From: Adineta vaga
Lineage: Eukaryota > Rotifera
Assembly: GCA_021613535.1 (NCBI GenBank)
Contig: CP075494.1
Coordinates: 11,098,001 to 11,162,000 of the forward strand
Direction: 5' to 3'
Length of the DNA: 64,000 nucleotides
The notes under the pieces were generated by a model. It made no database searches. It saw only the letters and a list, made by a program, of their open reading frames with translations, and was not told the origin of the DNA. Numbering within the stretch: the first letter of the stretch is position 1; each line of letters opens with the position of its first letter. This document shows positions 23,852 through 37,968 of the stretch, one piece after another. The position numbers and the translations under genes are program-made.

Positions 23852-25171
23852 TCATTTGTTTTTAGAATTATTTAAAATCGCTTGAAGAACTTTCATTGCT
23901 TGTAATTCACTGGAATTCTGACTGATTAATCGAAGTAAAAAAATTCCATCATAACTTAAATAATTTAAAATAGATCGTTCCGTTTCATTTGATCTTTCTT
24001 CTTTTAATAATTCTAATAAATGTCTGATGTATTGAATTTGTGAATATCGAAATTGTTGATAAATTAAACTAATAAAACCGAATATATTATGAAGAATAAC
24101 ATAACTAAACCAGAATGATAGAGCTAGAAAGATTTTTTCGTTTAAAATATTCACGGGTAATGCACATTGAACTGTATAACGATGAATTTCGGCTATTTCA
24201 CGTATAGGTACATCACAGAGTGTTACACGAGGAAAATAAGGTGAATCAAGTAATGGATTACCATAACGTAATATTGATTTCATAATATCAATATCAAGAA
24301 ACCAGGCATTACCACGATGGCCAAGTAAAAGATTAAGTAAAATTAATTGAAGAATTGAATTCATTAAATACATAAAACGTGTTAAAAAATATAAAGAAAA
24401 GAGATAATTTCCACGATGTCTATTATGACGAAAATATGCAGGTAAATTAATAGAAAAATTTGCACGACGTTTTTTAAATGTTTTACAATAGTAATCAAGT
24501 ATGTTTGATGCAATTTTCGTTGAATCTTTCGAATTAATTTCACTTTTTTTTATTAGATTTTGAATATCAATACCACAATGAGCATTGAATGAACGCCAAA
24601 ACAGTCGAGGAGAATAGAATCCTAATGCCAATAGTAACAATATGATCGGTACCCATTGATAATAACCTTTAACAATGAAAATAAGATTTTTATTAATTAG
24701 TCATAAATGAAATTTCGATATCAAAGCTAAGAACTATCGGTATTTTCTATGATTTGTTCGTACAAATGAATTATGAATTTCATGTTTGAAGTTAAAAAAA
24801 CAAGTTTTTTTCAATGTTATTATTCACTTTGAACAGTACTTATAATCAAATATTGACATACTTATCTGGGATGCTCTTCGATCTTCATCTGAAAGCGGTG
24901 GAGTAACATTGGAATGAATATAGTATGTATTACTGATCCAACAATAATCTTCAATATATTTTCCATAACTTTCACGGCGAAGTTCAGCCGGTACCCAACA
25001 TGACATTCGATTGATTACAAATGGACTTGTTAGCGTAATAAAAACGCAAAAAAGTATGATTCCAACTGTTACTCGATGATTAAGTCTATCAATATGTTCA
25101 TCATCATTATCTGCTGTTCGAAGACGAATAACCAATGGCCATTTCCACAATTCTTTAATCAATGATTCCAT
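23852..25171 (-). CDS. Innexin (gap junction protein)
   Basis: Two exons, 24862-25171 and 23852-24666, give 374 residues, the usual size for an innexin. Six to eight innexins assemble a hemichannel, and docked hemichannels form gap junctions. The family signature YYQWVP lies at the exon join, at the start of TM2. Four membrane spans can be seen: near residues 36-56, just after YYQWVP (IILLLLALGFY), LMNSILQLILLNLLLG, and ALSFWFSYVILHNIFGF. Extracellular loop 1 has its two Cys (SCWVP and EDYCWI) and loop 2 has VTLCDVPIRE and VQCALPVN. The C-terminal tail is helical and ends in Asn/Ser/Lys. Innexins identify the genome as invertebrate. Confidence 0.95.
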
Positions 25172-25875
25172 TTATTAATGATTACAATCAGAACATAATG
25201 TCTTGTCGTATGACTGATATGATGTGGTTTGCTTTCGACTTTTTTTTTCTTCTTTTTTTGAAATAATGAAAACTTACATGTATGCAGATGCCTGTTTCAA
25301 GGATAAGCATAAAACGACATGTTATGTCAATAAAGAAGAAGAAGAAGAAGAAGAAGAAAAAACCACAGATAAATTTAACGTTCTTTATTATTAATGTATC
25401 AAAGTTTCTTTTTTTTCGATTTTATCATCATGAAGAGATTGACAACTATGGAGTAGTGTTTCAATAGGATATTTTTTTCTATCAAATTTACAATTTATAG
25501 CTCCTGTAACAAATAAGAAATCGAATATAAAAACGTCAGAATATTCGTTCTATGAAGTAGTCGACTTGTTTTTATGTTAATATATGAAAATAACTCAAGG
25601 TATTGATGATCAATAAAAGGATTAGTACAACCTTCGCATTCGAACTGCTTCCATCAAACGATATATGATATAATAAATGATAGATGTCGCATGTGAACGA
25701 CTATTGATCACAATAGGTACAAAGAGAGAAAAGATTAGTTAGTTTTTCATTGGTTCATTCAGATAAATCTTGCGAAATGCCAATGGATTCATTCCTTCAT
25801 CATATCATTAATCGTTTCCTTTCCTTGTTTGTTCAATCGTGTGAAGTGAAGATTCTCACATAGATATAAAACATA
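25172..25875. other. Divergent upstream region of innexin and septin
   Basis: About 700 bp between two divergently oriented genes. It holds a GAA repeat at 25334-25359 and no recognised exon. Both promoters should lie here, by layout only. Confidence 0.5.
25334..25359. repeat. GAA trinucleotide repeat
   Basis: About eight uninterrupted GAA units in the innexin-septin intergenic region. Confidence 0.9.
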
Positions 25876-27347
25876 ATGAAAGACGTACCACGTCCTGTTG
25901 ATTCTTCGATGTTAAAACCTCAAGTAAATTAACTTTCGCATTTTGTTAGATATTTCTATGACATTTATTTTCTTATATTTCTAGACTCCATCTATTCGAA
26001 CGTTCGAATTAAAAGAAGAATGTGGTATTAATAATTTACCAAATCAAATCATGGCTAAAGCTATTTCTGATGGTTTTGTTTTCAATATACTTTGTGTTGG
26101 TGAAACAGCATGTGGAAAATCGTCTTTACTTGATAGTTTATTTAATACACGATTAGATTCAACACCATCATCTCATGATATACCTCGAGTATTTTTACGG
26201 AAAAATACTTATGATTTATTTGAACGTGAAATTCGTTTAAAATTAACTGTTGTGGAAACAGCTGGTTTTGGTGATCAAATCAATAAAGATGATTCATTTA
26301 AAGTTATTGGTGATTTTATTGATGGACAATTTCAATCACATTTAGATGAAGAATTAAAAATTAAACGAAATCTAGCAAACTATCATGATACACGTATTCA
26401 TGTGTGTTTATATTTCATTAATCCAACAGGTCATTCATTGAAAGCATTGGATTTAGTTACAATGAAACATTTAGATAGTAAAGTAAATATTATACCAATC
26501 ATTGCTAAATCTGATACAATATCAAAAAGTGAATTACAACGTTTTAAACAAAATATTCTCAATGAATTAAATACAGCTGGTGTTAAAATTTATCGTTTTC
26601 CAACAGATGATGAAACATTAGCAGAAGATAATCTTAAAGCGAATGTAAATCGATAAGTTTCTTTGTAAATAGAATTTATCTTGTGTATTTTTTAGAATCT
26701 TCTTCCTTTGGCTGTTGTTGGAAGTAATGAAACAGTTAAAGTTGGAAATCAATATGTACGTGCTCGACAATATCCTTGGGGTGTTGTTCAAGGTAAGAAA
26801 TTGATTTAAACAAAGTGATAATCTCGTTTTTTTTTCTGTAGTTGAGAATGAAAATCATTGTGATTTTAAAAAATTACGTGATAGTCTTATTGAAAAGAAT
26901 ATGCTTGATTTAATTGAAACAACACATTCAAAACATTATGAAATGTTTCGACGTAATCGTCTTACTGAACTTGGTCTTGCTGATAATGTCGATGGGAAAC
27001 AAATGTCGATTAGTGATACATTGGATATGAAACATAATGAACTTCGACAAGAATTAGAACAACGTGAACAACAATTAAAAGAAGCTTTTATTCAAAAAGT
27101 TAAAGATAAAGAAGGAGAATTGAAAGAAACAGAAAAACAAGTGAGAAGCTTTATGATTGAGTTAAGATTTATGATTATTGTTGTTTTTCAGATAAATGAA
27201 CAATTAACAAATATTAAAAAACAATACAAAGATCAAAAGGATAAATGTGATGAAAAATGGCGTATACTTGAACAAGAAATTAGTTTATTCGAACAACGAA
27301 AACGTGCTAATATGGAAACAATGAAAAAAGGCACCAAAAAGAAATGA
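25876..27347 (+). CDS. Septin, SEPT6/8/10/11 group
   Basis: Five exons: 25876-25923, 25985-26644, 26696-26792, 26842-27140 and 27192-27347, giving 419 residues. Septins are GTP-binding proteins that polymerise into filaments at the cell cortex and the base of cilia. The P-loop reads GETACGKS, switch II ETAGFGD, the G4 motif AKSD, and the septin-unique element includes [36 protein letters not shown] and the [12 protein letters not shown] segment match the SEPT6 group best. A coiled coil of about 100 residues ([16 protein letters not shown] onward) ends in Lys. The G1 sequence differs from the common GETGLGKS by Ala-Cys, which keeps the GxxxxGKS pattern. Introns are about 50-60 bp. Confidence 0.95.
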
Positions 27348-27956
27348 ATACATCATATTAATCTCTATTTTTTTTCTCATCTCTTTTCATTACATTTGTT
27401 CTCGGCAATGATTTTCTTTGTTAGATAGATATATATTCTATGCAATAATCTTTTGAATGCACGTGTTTTTCTTTTCGTTTGGTTCTTCTTCACATTCTTC
27501 TTCTCAGGTTTATTCATTTCAATCATCTTCCGAGAACAAATGTCAGATAGATGTGCACACACGAATGATTCTCACTCTTACTACCACTATTTTTAGACTA
27601 CACTTTATTTGTGTGCGTTTTGGCTTCTTCTTCTTTTTCTCTCTCTCTCTCATTTTTTTTTGCTTCAGATCTAGAAATCAAATACATCTTGTTCATTTTT
27701 CTCTTCTTCTGTCATAGATTTATTATCAGAGACTTTTGTCTCTTCTTCTTCTTCTTCTTTTTTGCTAATTCAAATACTATTACAACGAATAAATATTCAC
27801 AAAATTTGATTTGTATTTGTTTTCATTTTTATAATCGTGACCTTGAACTTTAGAGAAGTGAAAAGAAAGACATTAACATGTGTTTGTTGCTCAGAAGTCA
27901 ATTTTTCTAAATGTTATTGAAATTACAACTCTCTCTCTCTCTCTGTGTTTTAGATC
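27348..27956. other. Intergenic, pyrimidine-rich
   Basis: About 600 bp between the septin stop and the RNF113 start on the same strand. It is full of CT and CTT tracts, including a CT dinucleotide run at about 27928-27943 just before the RNF113 start. The open frames here come from these tracts. Confidence 0.6.
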
Positions 27957-29397
<1,441 letters not shown>

Positions 29398-30013
29398 TTG
29401 TATAAATGGATTTCTGTTTAGAAAAATAAATTTCATTCGTAACTTCGCACACTTATTCACTTTAAATATTTGACCATCCGTTAAACTAAAAGATCGCTAC
29501 CGTTAGCTCACATTGGATGGAAACTAGAATTCTATTTAGTATTACACTCACAATCTTTATTGTCATAACTATTTTTTCCTTTTTTTTCTCTTGTTTCATA
29601 GACTTTGACCGATGAGAAACGTAAAGAAGAAAGACGCGGTCGTACGTTGATCGTTACATGATGACCACAAACGCGCGCGTTCATGTTTCTCTCTCTCTCT
29701 CTCTGTCTTTCTTTTTTTCTTTCTAGTCTAACGAAGAGAAAGAGAGAGATAGAACGTCTCGACTAATTCCGACCGACTCGCTGCTTGACAAGAGTAAGAA
29801 AGAGAACAGAATTGGACTGTCATTGTCTTTATATCTTGCATGTTCTTTGTTCAATAGTCCAATGTTAACGATGGTCGCATTCATGATCATTTCAGAGCGA
29901 AATTTTGAGAAATACAGCTGTCTTTTTCCGACTTTTTTGTAAGATGTAACGAAATTGAATATTTTCGGTATGATTTTAGATTTTTTCACAAATAATTCAT
30001 TCTATTCATTACA
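29398..30013. promoter_or_regulatory. Upstream region of histone H2A.Z
   Basis: About 600 bp holding the RNF113 3' end (AATAAA near 29426) and the H2A.Z promoter by position. A CT dinucleotide run lies at about 29687-29703, next to a CG-rich word (ACGCGCGCG, near 29669) that stands out in this AT-rich setting. No TATA box could be assigned with confidence. Confidence 0.4.
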
Positions 30014-30655
30014 ATGGCTGGTGGTAAAGCTGGTAAGTTCGATAAATCTAGAGTATGTCCTTTGTTCTAGTTAGATGTTTTTTATTTAGGTAAAGACCAT
30101 GGCAAAACAAAAGCTAAAGCTGTTTCACGAAGTGCTCGTGCAGGCCTTCAATTTCCTGTCGGTTCGTGTTTCAAATTGTAATATGTTTCTTAGAATAATC
30201 ATTCTAACATCTAGGTCGTATTCATCGTCATTTAAAATCACGTACAACATCGCACGGTCGTGTTGGTGCAACTGCTGCTGTCTACACAGCTGCTATTCTT
30301 GAATATTTAACTGCTGAAGTTCTTGAACTTGCTGGTATGATATATTTATGAATCATGAAAAGATTTTCACTCAATTGTCGTTGTGTTTTAGGCAATGCAT
30401 CGAAGGATCTTAAAGTGAAACGTATCAATCCACGTCATTTACAATTAGCTATTCGTGGTGATGAAGAATTAGATACATTAATTAAAGCAACAATTGCTGG
30501 TGGTGGTGTTATTCCACATATTCACAAGGTATGTTATTCCATAATTGAATTATTGAAATATGAAATGTTTTGTTGCTTTTTAGTCACTTATTGGAAAGAA
30601 AACACCAGTTCAAGGAAGTTTACCTCAACCAACAACCAAAGGAGGTGCACAATAA
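30014..30655 (+). CDS. H2AZ: Histone H2A.Z variant
   Basis: Five exons: 30014-30032, 30090-30161, 30215-30334, 30392-30528 and 30584-30655, giving 139 residues. The histone core is almost unchanged from animal H2[64 protein letters not shown], and the H2A.Z-specific [16 protein letters not shown] of the docking domain. The N-tail is [12 protein letters not shown]. The C-terminal tail is about ten residues longer than human H2A.Z and ends TTKGGAQ, without the SQE-type phosphorylation motif of H2A.X or insect H2Av. It replaces H2A in nucleosomes near promoters. Having introns and an AATAAA region downstream fits a replication-independent variant. Confidence 0.97.
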
Positions 30656-31130
30656 AAAGAAGAATAAACAAAGCATCCGTATTTCTTGAAATTCAAATTC
30701 GTGTACATTTTTTTCACTTAGATTTCTGTTTTTTTTTGTTTTCTCGTTGTTTATTGTGTATGGCTCATCGAAGCAACAATACTTAATTTCTGTGTGTGTA
30801 ACCGTCAAAGATGTATATTCTCTATTCGATAAAAAATAGAAATTGTAGTTCTGATTATAAGATAAGAAATATATATGTTGAAATAAATATACTAATAGAT
30901 GAAATGTACACTTTTCTTGGTGTGACGAATGTATATACAACGACTGAGAAAATTGCTTGCATTGATATCTAATTTCATTTCGATGCTATAGCCTGAACGA
31001 TTGGTTGTGTTTAGGGTAGTTATATGTTTTAAAAGAAAGGCCTCATTCACGATCTCTATGTTATGAACTCATGTCACAATTGTGTTGTCGTTCTCTTGGT
31101 TGATTTATTGTTTGAATAAAAATATCGAAA
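30656..31130. other. Intergenic between convergent genes
   Basis: About 475 bp between the H2A.Z and MOSC-protein stops. AATAAA-like words near 30882 and on the reverse strand near 31117 are candidate polyadenylation signals. Nothing else was recognised. Confidence 0.5.
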
Positions 31131-32281
31131 TTAAAAGTTTTTATCATCTCGTAAAATTTGAATTCGATCACCAACACGAATAATTCCATGTTCACTTGGT
31201 GCAAGATAAATTCCAAATTGAGCCTTATTTCCATACAAACTTGGTTTACGACGGTATCTAAAAATGAAAGTTTCAACTAAATAAACGCATAGACAAAATA
31301 AATTACGTTTGAAGTGTTTTCCATGGCTCTTGTTTGGAATCACGGATACCTGTTTCTTGATTAACTGTTGGCAATAAACACCTAAAATCATATTTGAAAA
31401 TTTTTTTAAATCAATAACAATCATCTACGTATTTACCGTAAACAAGAGCGAAACCAACGAAGTTTAACTTTGTCACCAATTTGTATTTCACGCCAATAAT
31501 CCTGTGTATTTCGTTCATATATTATTTATTGTTTTTGAAGTGAAAAAGAACATCTTACTTCACCATATGGTTTATCAACACCACTGACAATAATATTTGG
31601 TCGAAAATTATAGATTTTTATGGGATTTTCTAAACGTTGATTAAGATCTTTGATAGATTCTAATGAACCTAAATGAAATGGAGCCATATCATGATACGCA
31701 ACAGCATCAGAATCGAGTGCTTCATTAGGAAATTCAGGTTCAATATTTTTCGTATGTTGTGGCTCAAATTGTTCATCAAAATAGACTAAATGTAAGTTTG
31801 GTGTTTCTAAAAATTTTGAAAACCAATTGGAAACAGTTTGATCATACATTTGACCTTTAACATTAAGGTCTCTATGGAAGAAATAGATGCACAAATGAGT
31901 TTAGCATTATAAATAATAATACTCGATTTCAATGATCTCTGGTGATACAGGTTTAAATGGAATAACTAATGGTGTCATTCCAGGAGCATCAATTTGAAGA
32001 CCTGTTGATGTAAATGATGGCCGAATCAAAGCCATTCGAGGAAGATGACGTTGATTTCTCTGTCGTGCATCTTTCACAATCATCCATCGCCTAGATTAGA
32101 ATAATCTTGATACATATTTATCGATCGTCAAATTGAATGTTTACTACCGATCAGATAATAATGGATTCGATGGAACGGAAAGACCATAACGCGTTGTTTG
32201 TGCTTCATTAACTGAAAATTCAGCACAAGATTTTATAGGATAAATACGCAATTCTCGAACTTCGATCGTTGATGACGTCAT
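31131..32281 (-). CDS. MOSC-domain protein, mARC (amidoxime reductase) type
   Basis: Six exons: 32148-32281, 31923-32090, 31559-31871, 31437-31501, 31307-31381 and 31131-31257, giving 293 residues. An N-terminal MOSC_N beta-barrel has VRELRIYPIKSCAEFSV and DRRWMIVKDAR. The MOSC domain has the FRPNIIVSG segment, WREIQIGDKVKLRWFRSCLRCLLPTVNQETG and a C-terminal YGIYL-type strand (FGIYLAPSEHGIIRVGD). The Cys in RCLLPTV matches the cysteine that binds molybdenum in mARC enzymes, which reduce N-hydroxylated compounds with cytochrome b5. The N-terminal membrane anchor of vertebrate mARC is not seen. The donor GTAGTA after exon 1 is slightly unusual. The family is clear; the substrate is not. Confidence 0.9.
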
Positions 32282-33533
32282 TATCGCGTTCTAAACGTTT
32301 TCAGTAAATGATATAAACGAAAACATTAAGTACTTTCTTTTTTCTGATTCTCCCTTTCGCTTCGCTTATCACACTTTTTTTTATAAATGTGCAGGCTAAT
32401 AAGAAATAAAAACACGAAATAGTATAATCAATATAGGGTTAAGTATGACATCTATCGAGTTTTGATTTGTATCATAATTGACCATTATAATTACATTAAA
32501 TTAAGATTTTACAAAATTCGATGATGAAAGTTTTACTTTACATAATGACTGTAAGCAAAAGAAGAAGCATATGATGACACTTGAGAAAAGTAGTCTGTCG
32601 TGGTCAACCTGATCTACACGTGAGAGAACTAATTCTAAATTTATACCGTTTGTTGATCAATTATCTATAGACATGCTTTGTCCAAAAGACTTTTGATAAA
32701 GATTAAGTGTAACAACTGTGAATGTCAGAATGTGTCATAACAAGATTCTTAAAACTTATAATGTTATTTTCGTAGAAATTTCCTACAGATACAAATAAAA
32801 AATAATAGAACTCATCCTTTTAAATGTCTAGTCGAAGTTCATTCGAAATAAGCTTATTATTTTTTGCTTATAATAACAAATAACAGAGATTTGCATGCGA
32901 AATAACAATACTATCAACATTCTTTTCTCTATTTCGAAGAAAATATTTTGTCATCGACCGTTAATAATATATTTCCATGATCTACGCATTCATTAAAAAA
33001 ACTTTAAATAGAAGTATATGAGCACTGATGCGTATACAATGGATATTGCTTGCACTTTTTCTCTTAGGGACAAAGCTAATTTGATAACTGCCGGAAATAT
33101 TATTAACGAGAACCTTCAAAACAAGCAAGAGTTTAATCGTTTTTCTTCTTTGGTATATCGTTAACAAACGCAATAATAACGATCTGATATATAATGTGTG
33201 ATAGGCTAAGACTTATCAATATCAACAAGAAGACAAAAATGTCGAACTTCTATTTCTCTTCTTATGTTTTTACAGTACATAAACAGGATGTCAATATACA
33301 TAGGAGTAGAAAACTACTGTTTGCCTTATTTTTGGTCTCTTCAGTAAGACTAATTTGATGCCTTGCTTCTGTAATACTCACTTAGTAAACAACAGACGAA
33401 AGGGAAAAAGAAAAATATATCTCTACGTATAGAAAGAGAAAATACATCGAGAGTGTCTTTTTCTCTAAATCTCTTTTCTTCATACATCATTGTTTCTCCT
33501 TCTTCTATCACTATATCTGTACGCATTAGAAAC
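32282..33533. other. Divergent intergenic region, nothing recognised
   Basis: About 1.25 kb between the starts of the MOSC gene (minus) and the repeat-protein gene (plus). Very AT-rich. Open frames at 32982-33173 and 33350-33535 (minus) show no family likeness. Confidence 0.5.
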
Positions 33534-35020
33534 ATGTATTCTATGCGTAGTGTTTCTACTGGATATCATTATTCACCACCTTCTCCTACGCCTGTTCCTT
33601 ACAATAATTATTATCAACAGCAAAATAATCGAACATCGCAAGCTCAACATTATTATCCAGGTTCTCAAATAACAAGTCATCTTCCTCCAACACCAACACG
33701 CCGTGTTAATCCCGCATTATCAGTAAATTCTAATCAATCACGACCTACTACATATCCTACCTATGGGAAACAGCAGCAATATAAGTTTTCACAGAGAACT
33801 AATCGTGCTGAAATCGATGATTCACCTATAATTGATCCACGTGCTTTTCAATATTTAAATTCAAACGAACGAAAATTGAAGAAAAAACCTGGATCTGATG
33901 ATATAGAAAGTGGAATTGATTCTCGGCCAATTATTAATCTCGATGCCGTTGCACAGCTAGAACGCCGACGACAGCAACAATTAGACAAGAATAATCGCTT
34001 GCGCGGTGATGATGGGTCCAAAGAAGGAATCGATGATCGATCAATTGTCGATGTCAATGCTTTTCGTTATATCGAAGGCAAAACAAATAAAATTGACAGA
34101 CGAGGTCAAGCTATGACTAGTGGAATTGATGATAGACCAATTACGAATCCTGATGCTTTCAAGTAATTCATAATCTTTTTAGATTATTAAAACAAAAACA
34201 AAAATATATTCTTTTCTTCAGATATATTGATGGTCGACGTCAAAAAAAACCAATCAATCAATCGAACGAACCATCAATTGATACTCGACCGATAATTAAT
34301 CCAGATGCATTTCGATATATTGAAAAACGTGAGATTGTATCACGGAACAATATCGAAAGTGGAATTGACAGTGAACCAATTGTGAATCCAAATGCATTTC
34401 GTTATTTAGAAAATAATTCATCGCCAATTCGTCGTAATATTCAATCAGGTGTTGATTCAACAGCAATTGTTAACCCAAATGCTTTTCAATATATTGAAAA
34501 ACGAACACCAATTAAACAACAAAGACCTGAATCATCTATTGATTATCGGCCCATTGTCAATCCAGAAGCATTCAAATGGATTGAACGAAAAGAAACGAAG
34601 CGTCAAGTTGTTGATGGACCTGATATTGATGAACGTTCTTATGTTAATCCACAAGCTTTTCGATATATTGAACGACGTGTAGAAAAACGAAATAATATTG
34701 ATAGTGGAATCGATGAACGATCATATGTGAATCCAAATGCTTTTCGATACATCGAAGGTTTGGGACCAATGTCAAAAAATAAATCCATACATTCATCTAT
34801 AGGTCCACCTATTGACACAAAATCTTATATTAATACGGAAGCATTTCGTCATCTTGAAAATACCCAAAATCATTCAAAATATAATAATTATTCGGATCGA
34901 GATGGAATCGATGATCGAGCGATTATCCCACCAACAGCATTTCGACATCTTGAATTTGATACTGAATATATTTCTCCTTATCAACATAATTATACATCGT
35001 ATGGTTTATCGGATGTTTAA
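33534..35020 (+). CDS. Protein of about twelve tandem ID-R-PIVNPxAFRYIE repeats, function unknown
   Basis: Two exons, 33534-34162 and 34222-35020, give 475 residues from the Met at 33534; an upstream in-frame ATG at 33453 would add 27. The first 100 residues are rich in Pro, Tyr, Gln, Ser and Thr. From about residue 97 there are about twelve units of 28-38 residues, each with a core like GIDDRPIVNPNAFRYIE followed by a variable basic linker. Near-invariant positions are Ile-Asp at the start, a branched residue plus Asn-Pro in the middle, Ala-Phe-(Arg/Lys/Gln) and an aromatic-hydrophobic-Glu end. There is no signal peptide or membrane segment. The core loosely recalls short linear motifs of cytoskeletal proteins, but I do not recognise the family. 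The single intron cuts one repeat between Phe and its Lys. Confidence 0.85.
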
Positions 35021-35385
35021 TGAATGTTATCTAGGATAGTTTTTGTCAACCCATTTTATTTCTTTAGTAGATTTAATTTGTTTATTATATATTGAAATGT
35101 AATATAGTGAAATGTTAAATAAATAAAAATTCAATTAGTTTTCATTGCATTCTGATGACTTACATCAATCAATGATTTCTAATAAGAAATCTCTCTGTTA
35201 TACAGTTTGAGTTTCTGGTCAGCGCTCGGCAGTTTTTCAGATGCTGAAATGTTGTTAAGAAACTTTGGTATATTTCCCACAACAGTTGGTTGACGAGAAA
35301 GAAAGAAAAACAGATCTTATCTGGGTTTTGTTAATATATATACGTACATAGGGTAGAACAGTACTTTGCTTGTCTAGATATTATC
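35021..35385. other. Intergenic, nothing recognised
   Basis: About 365 bp between two genes on the same strand. An AATAAA word near 35119 fits polyadenylation of the repeat-protein gene. A short TA run lies near 35333-35342. Confidence 0.5.
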
Positions 35386-37968
35386 ATGACATATACATTT
35401 GAATACCGTTTTACAGAACAATGGTCAAAGTTCAAATATCAATGTTCGTATAGAATGTTTATGTTTCTGGTGTTCGTTATAGTACAATTAGGAGATAGTG
35501 TTACTGTAAATGTAAGTTTTGATGCATGTATTTGGTTCTTATGACTTTTTTTTATTGAAATTTAGATCACTATGTGTCCCATATTGATAGTACCTGATCA
35601 TGGGTATTTCATGTCGGGTTATTGTGAACGAGAAATAGGTTCATTATGTGGATTTGGATGTTTAACTGGCTATCGTCTTGATGATGGAGATAGTTTTCGT
35701 GAATGCCAGTCGAATGGAACGTGGAGTGGGCTTCAACCAAACTGTCAAGGTATATAAAAATCAATCACAATTGATGTTTTTTGTTGTCGATTTTATAGAA
35801 ATTCATTGTCCTCTATTGAAGACAACTACTCACGTGATTCAAGAATGTTTACCTAAACAGAATAGTATCAATCTAAAATTTGGTACTAAATGTCAAGCAC
35901 GATGTATTGAAAGTCATTCTCAACTCTTAGGATCACATACACGTGAATGTTTAATATTAGGTATATGGTCAGGTTATGAACAGTTTTGCATCGGTAAGTA
36001 AAAAAGAATATAGAAAATAGTAAATATTTCTAATAATTTTAGTCAGTAATGAAACGACTACAAATTCAGAAATGACTACTACTGCTTCTGCTATCTCAAC
36101 TTCACCAATGATCACAACTGTTCCAAAGTATTATGGTAAGAATTATTCATCTGTGATCGTCTTCTAAAATCACTTTTGCTTACAAAAAGATTATTCAAAC
36201 TATGCATTGAATATTGATAAGAATGATACGGGTATTGTCATACCGACATTTCAATCTAAACAATTCAGTATTGTATTCTGGTTCTATCTGGAGAATAATA
36301 GTAGTGCAACACTAGTTTCATTAGTACAAAGTAACAATAAAAAAGTATTTGAAATTGTCATTCGACAAAATAAGTGAGTGATTTGAGGAAAAAAATACGT
36401 TGCTCTGCTTTTCATTGTTCATAATTGTTAGACTTCTATATTATCATACGTTCCAAAATCGAACTCAACCAACATTGATCAAAATTTCGACTGCAAAATG
36501 GAATCATTTTGCTTGGACATATTCAATACCAAGTAAACGATCATATTTATATATTGATGGCGCACGTCAACAATCGTTTGATTTCACAGTCATACCTTTT
36601 GATTTTAAAAGTAAGTAAGATGAGATAAGCATGCTTCAAACAAATCATCATTTCATTAGATGTTTCGTCATTGATTCTATTGGATCAATTATTGCATGGT
36701 CGTATAACAAAAGCAGAGATCTGGAACGAAATGATATCTGAACAACAATTATTAGTTAGTTATCGTGATTGTCGAAAACAAAATGGAAATATTTTTTCAT
36801 GGTCAAAAATATCAGATATCATATCAATTGATACACGGAAATTAAAAAGTTCTCAGTTTTGTACTGGTAACTATTTTCAATGAGAGATAATTCTAATGAA
36901 ACGATTTAATAATTAGGTTGTTCTGAACCTGCATCAATTCATGGTGGAACCTATTACGTATCTGATTATGAAATTGGTTCATCAGTCGATTATAAATGTG
37001 ATTTTGGTTATGAAATGATGGGAGCTAGTCGTGCCTATTGTATGGTACCATCGGAATGGTATCCTTTGCCACCAGTTTGTAAATGTAAGTGATATTTGAA
37101 TAGAATATAAACGTTATTTTCCTTTTCGTTTCATGAGACAATCCATGTACAATCAATTGTGAACTGTGTGATAAGAAAACAGGTGTTTGCTCAAGACAAC
37201 AGACAAGATTCAATTCAAATATATGCAATCCTCCATGTAAAGATGATGCAGAATGTATTGATGGGCAATGCACTCAGTTAAACATTGATGATGATGATGA
37301 TGATTCGGATCAGAACGATAATATATGTCAGCCGCCGTGTTCAATTGGAACACAATGCGAAAATGGACGATGTGTAGCAAGTATTACATCGTCTTGTCCG
37401 ATGACATGTCGACATGGACAAAAATGTGTTGATGGTCGATGTGGCTGTTATAAAGGTTCGATAATCAAAGACTATTTGTACTATTAAAATATATAGGGAT
37501 CCAATGATTAGGTTTATGTGAACGTGGTCGTGCTTGTTATGAAATTTGTGAATTCGGTGAACGTTGTTATAATTGGTCATGTAGTTGTGGTTTACAAGGA
37601 AAATGTAATCACGGAGAAGTATGTTTATCAGATATATGTATGTGTGGTACACGACGTGGTGGTTGTCGTCCTCACGAACAATGTGTAAATGGAAGGTGCA
37701 TTTGTAAAACAAATTTTTGTGATAAATGTGATAACAAATGTAAATCCAATGAAATTTGTTTCAATGGAAAGTGTATTTGTTCTAAACAGTGTAGAAATGG
37801 TAATATATGAAATAATCTTTTCATTATTTGATAGAATGTAATTTATTTATAGTATTTTGCCCATTTCCATGTTTACATGGTGGTCGATGCACTGGTTTTT
37901 ATCAATGTACGTGTCATCAAGGATGGACTGGACATCGATGTGAATATCGTTCGAGAAAAAATGTTTAG
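35386..37968 (+). CDS. Secreted Sushi / LamG-like / cysteine-rich mosaic protein
   Basis: Exons: (35386 or 35455)-35511, 35566-35749, 35799-35993, 36043-36135, 36190-36373, 36432-36610, 36660-36866, 36917-37084, 37138-37455, 37512-37799 and 37853-37968. The inner Met at 35455 gives a good signal peptide ([13 protein letters not shown]) and 662 residues; the first Met adds 23. Domain order: Sushi 1 ([13 protein letters not shown] to NC), Sushi 2 (HCPLLK to FC), a Thr/Ser linker, a LamG/pentraxin-like beta-sandwich ([39 protein letters not shown]), Sushi 3 ([11 protein letters not shown] to VC), a long run of CxNGRC-type cysteine modules with an Asp run between, and a final EGF module ([19 protein letters not shown]). 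It should be extracellular and bind proteins or sugars. No orthologue was recognised. Confidence 0.85.

Noticed and set aside
27457-27853. Plus-strand frames between septin and RNF113
   Set aside because: They are made of CT and CTT tracts translated as Phe/Ser/Leu; no gene-like features.
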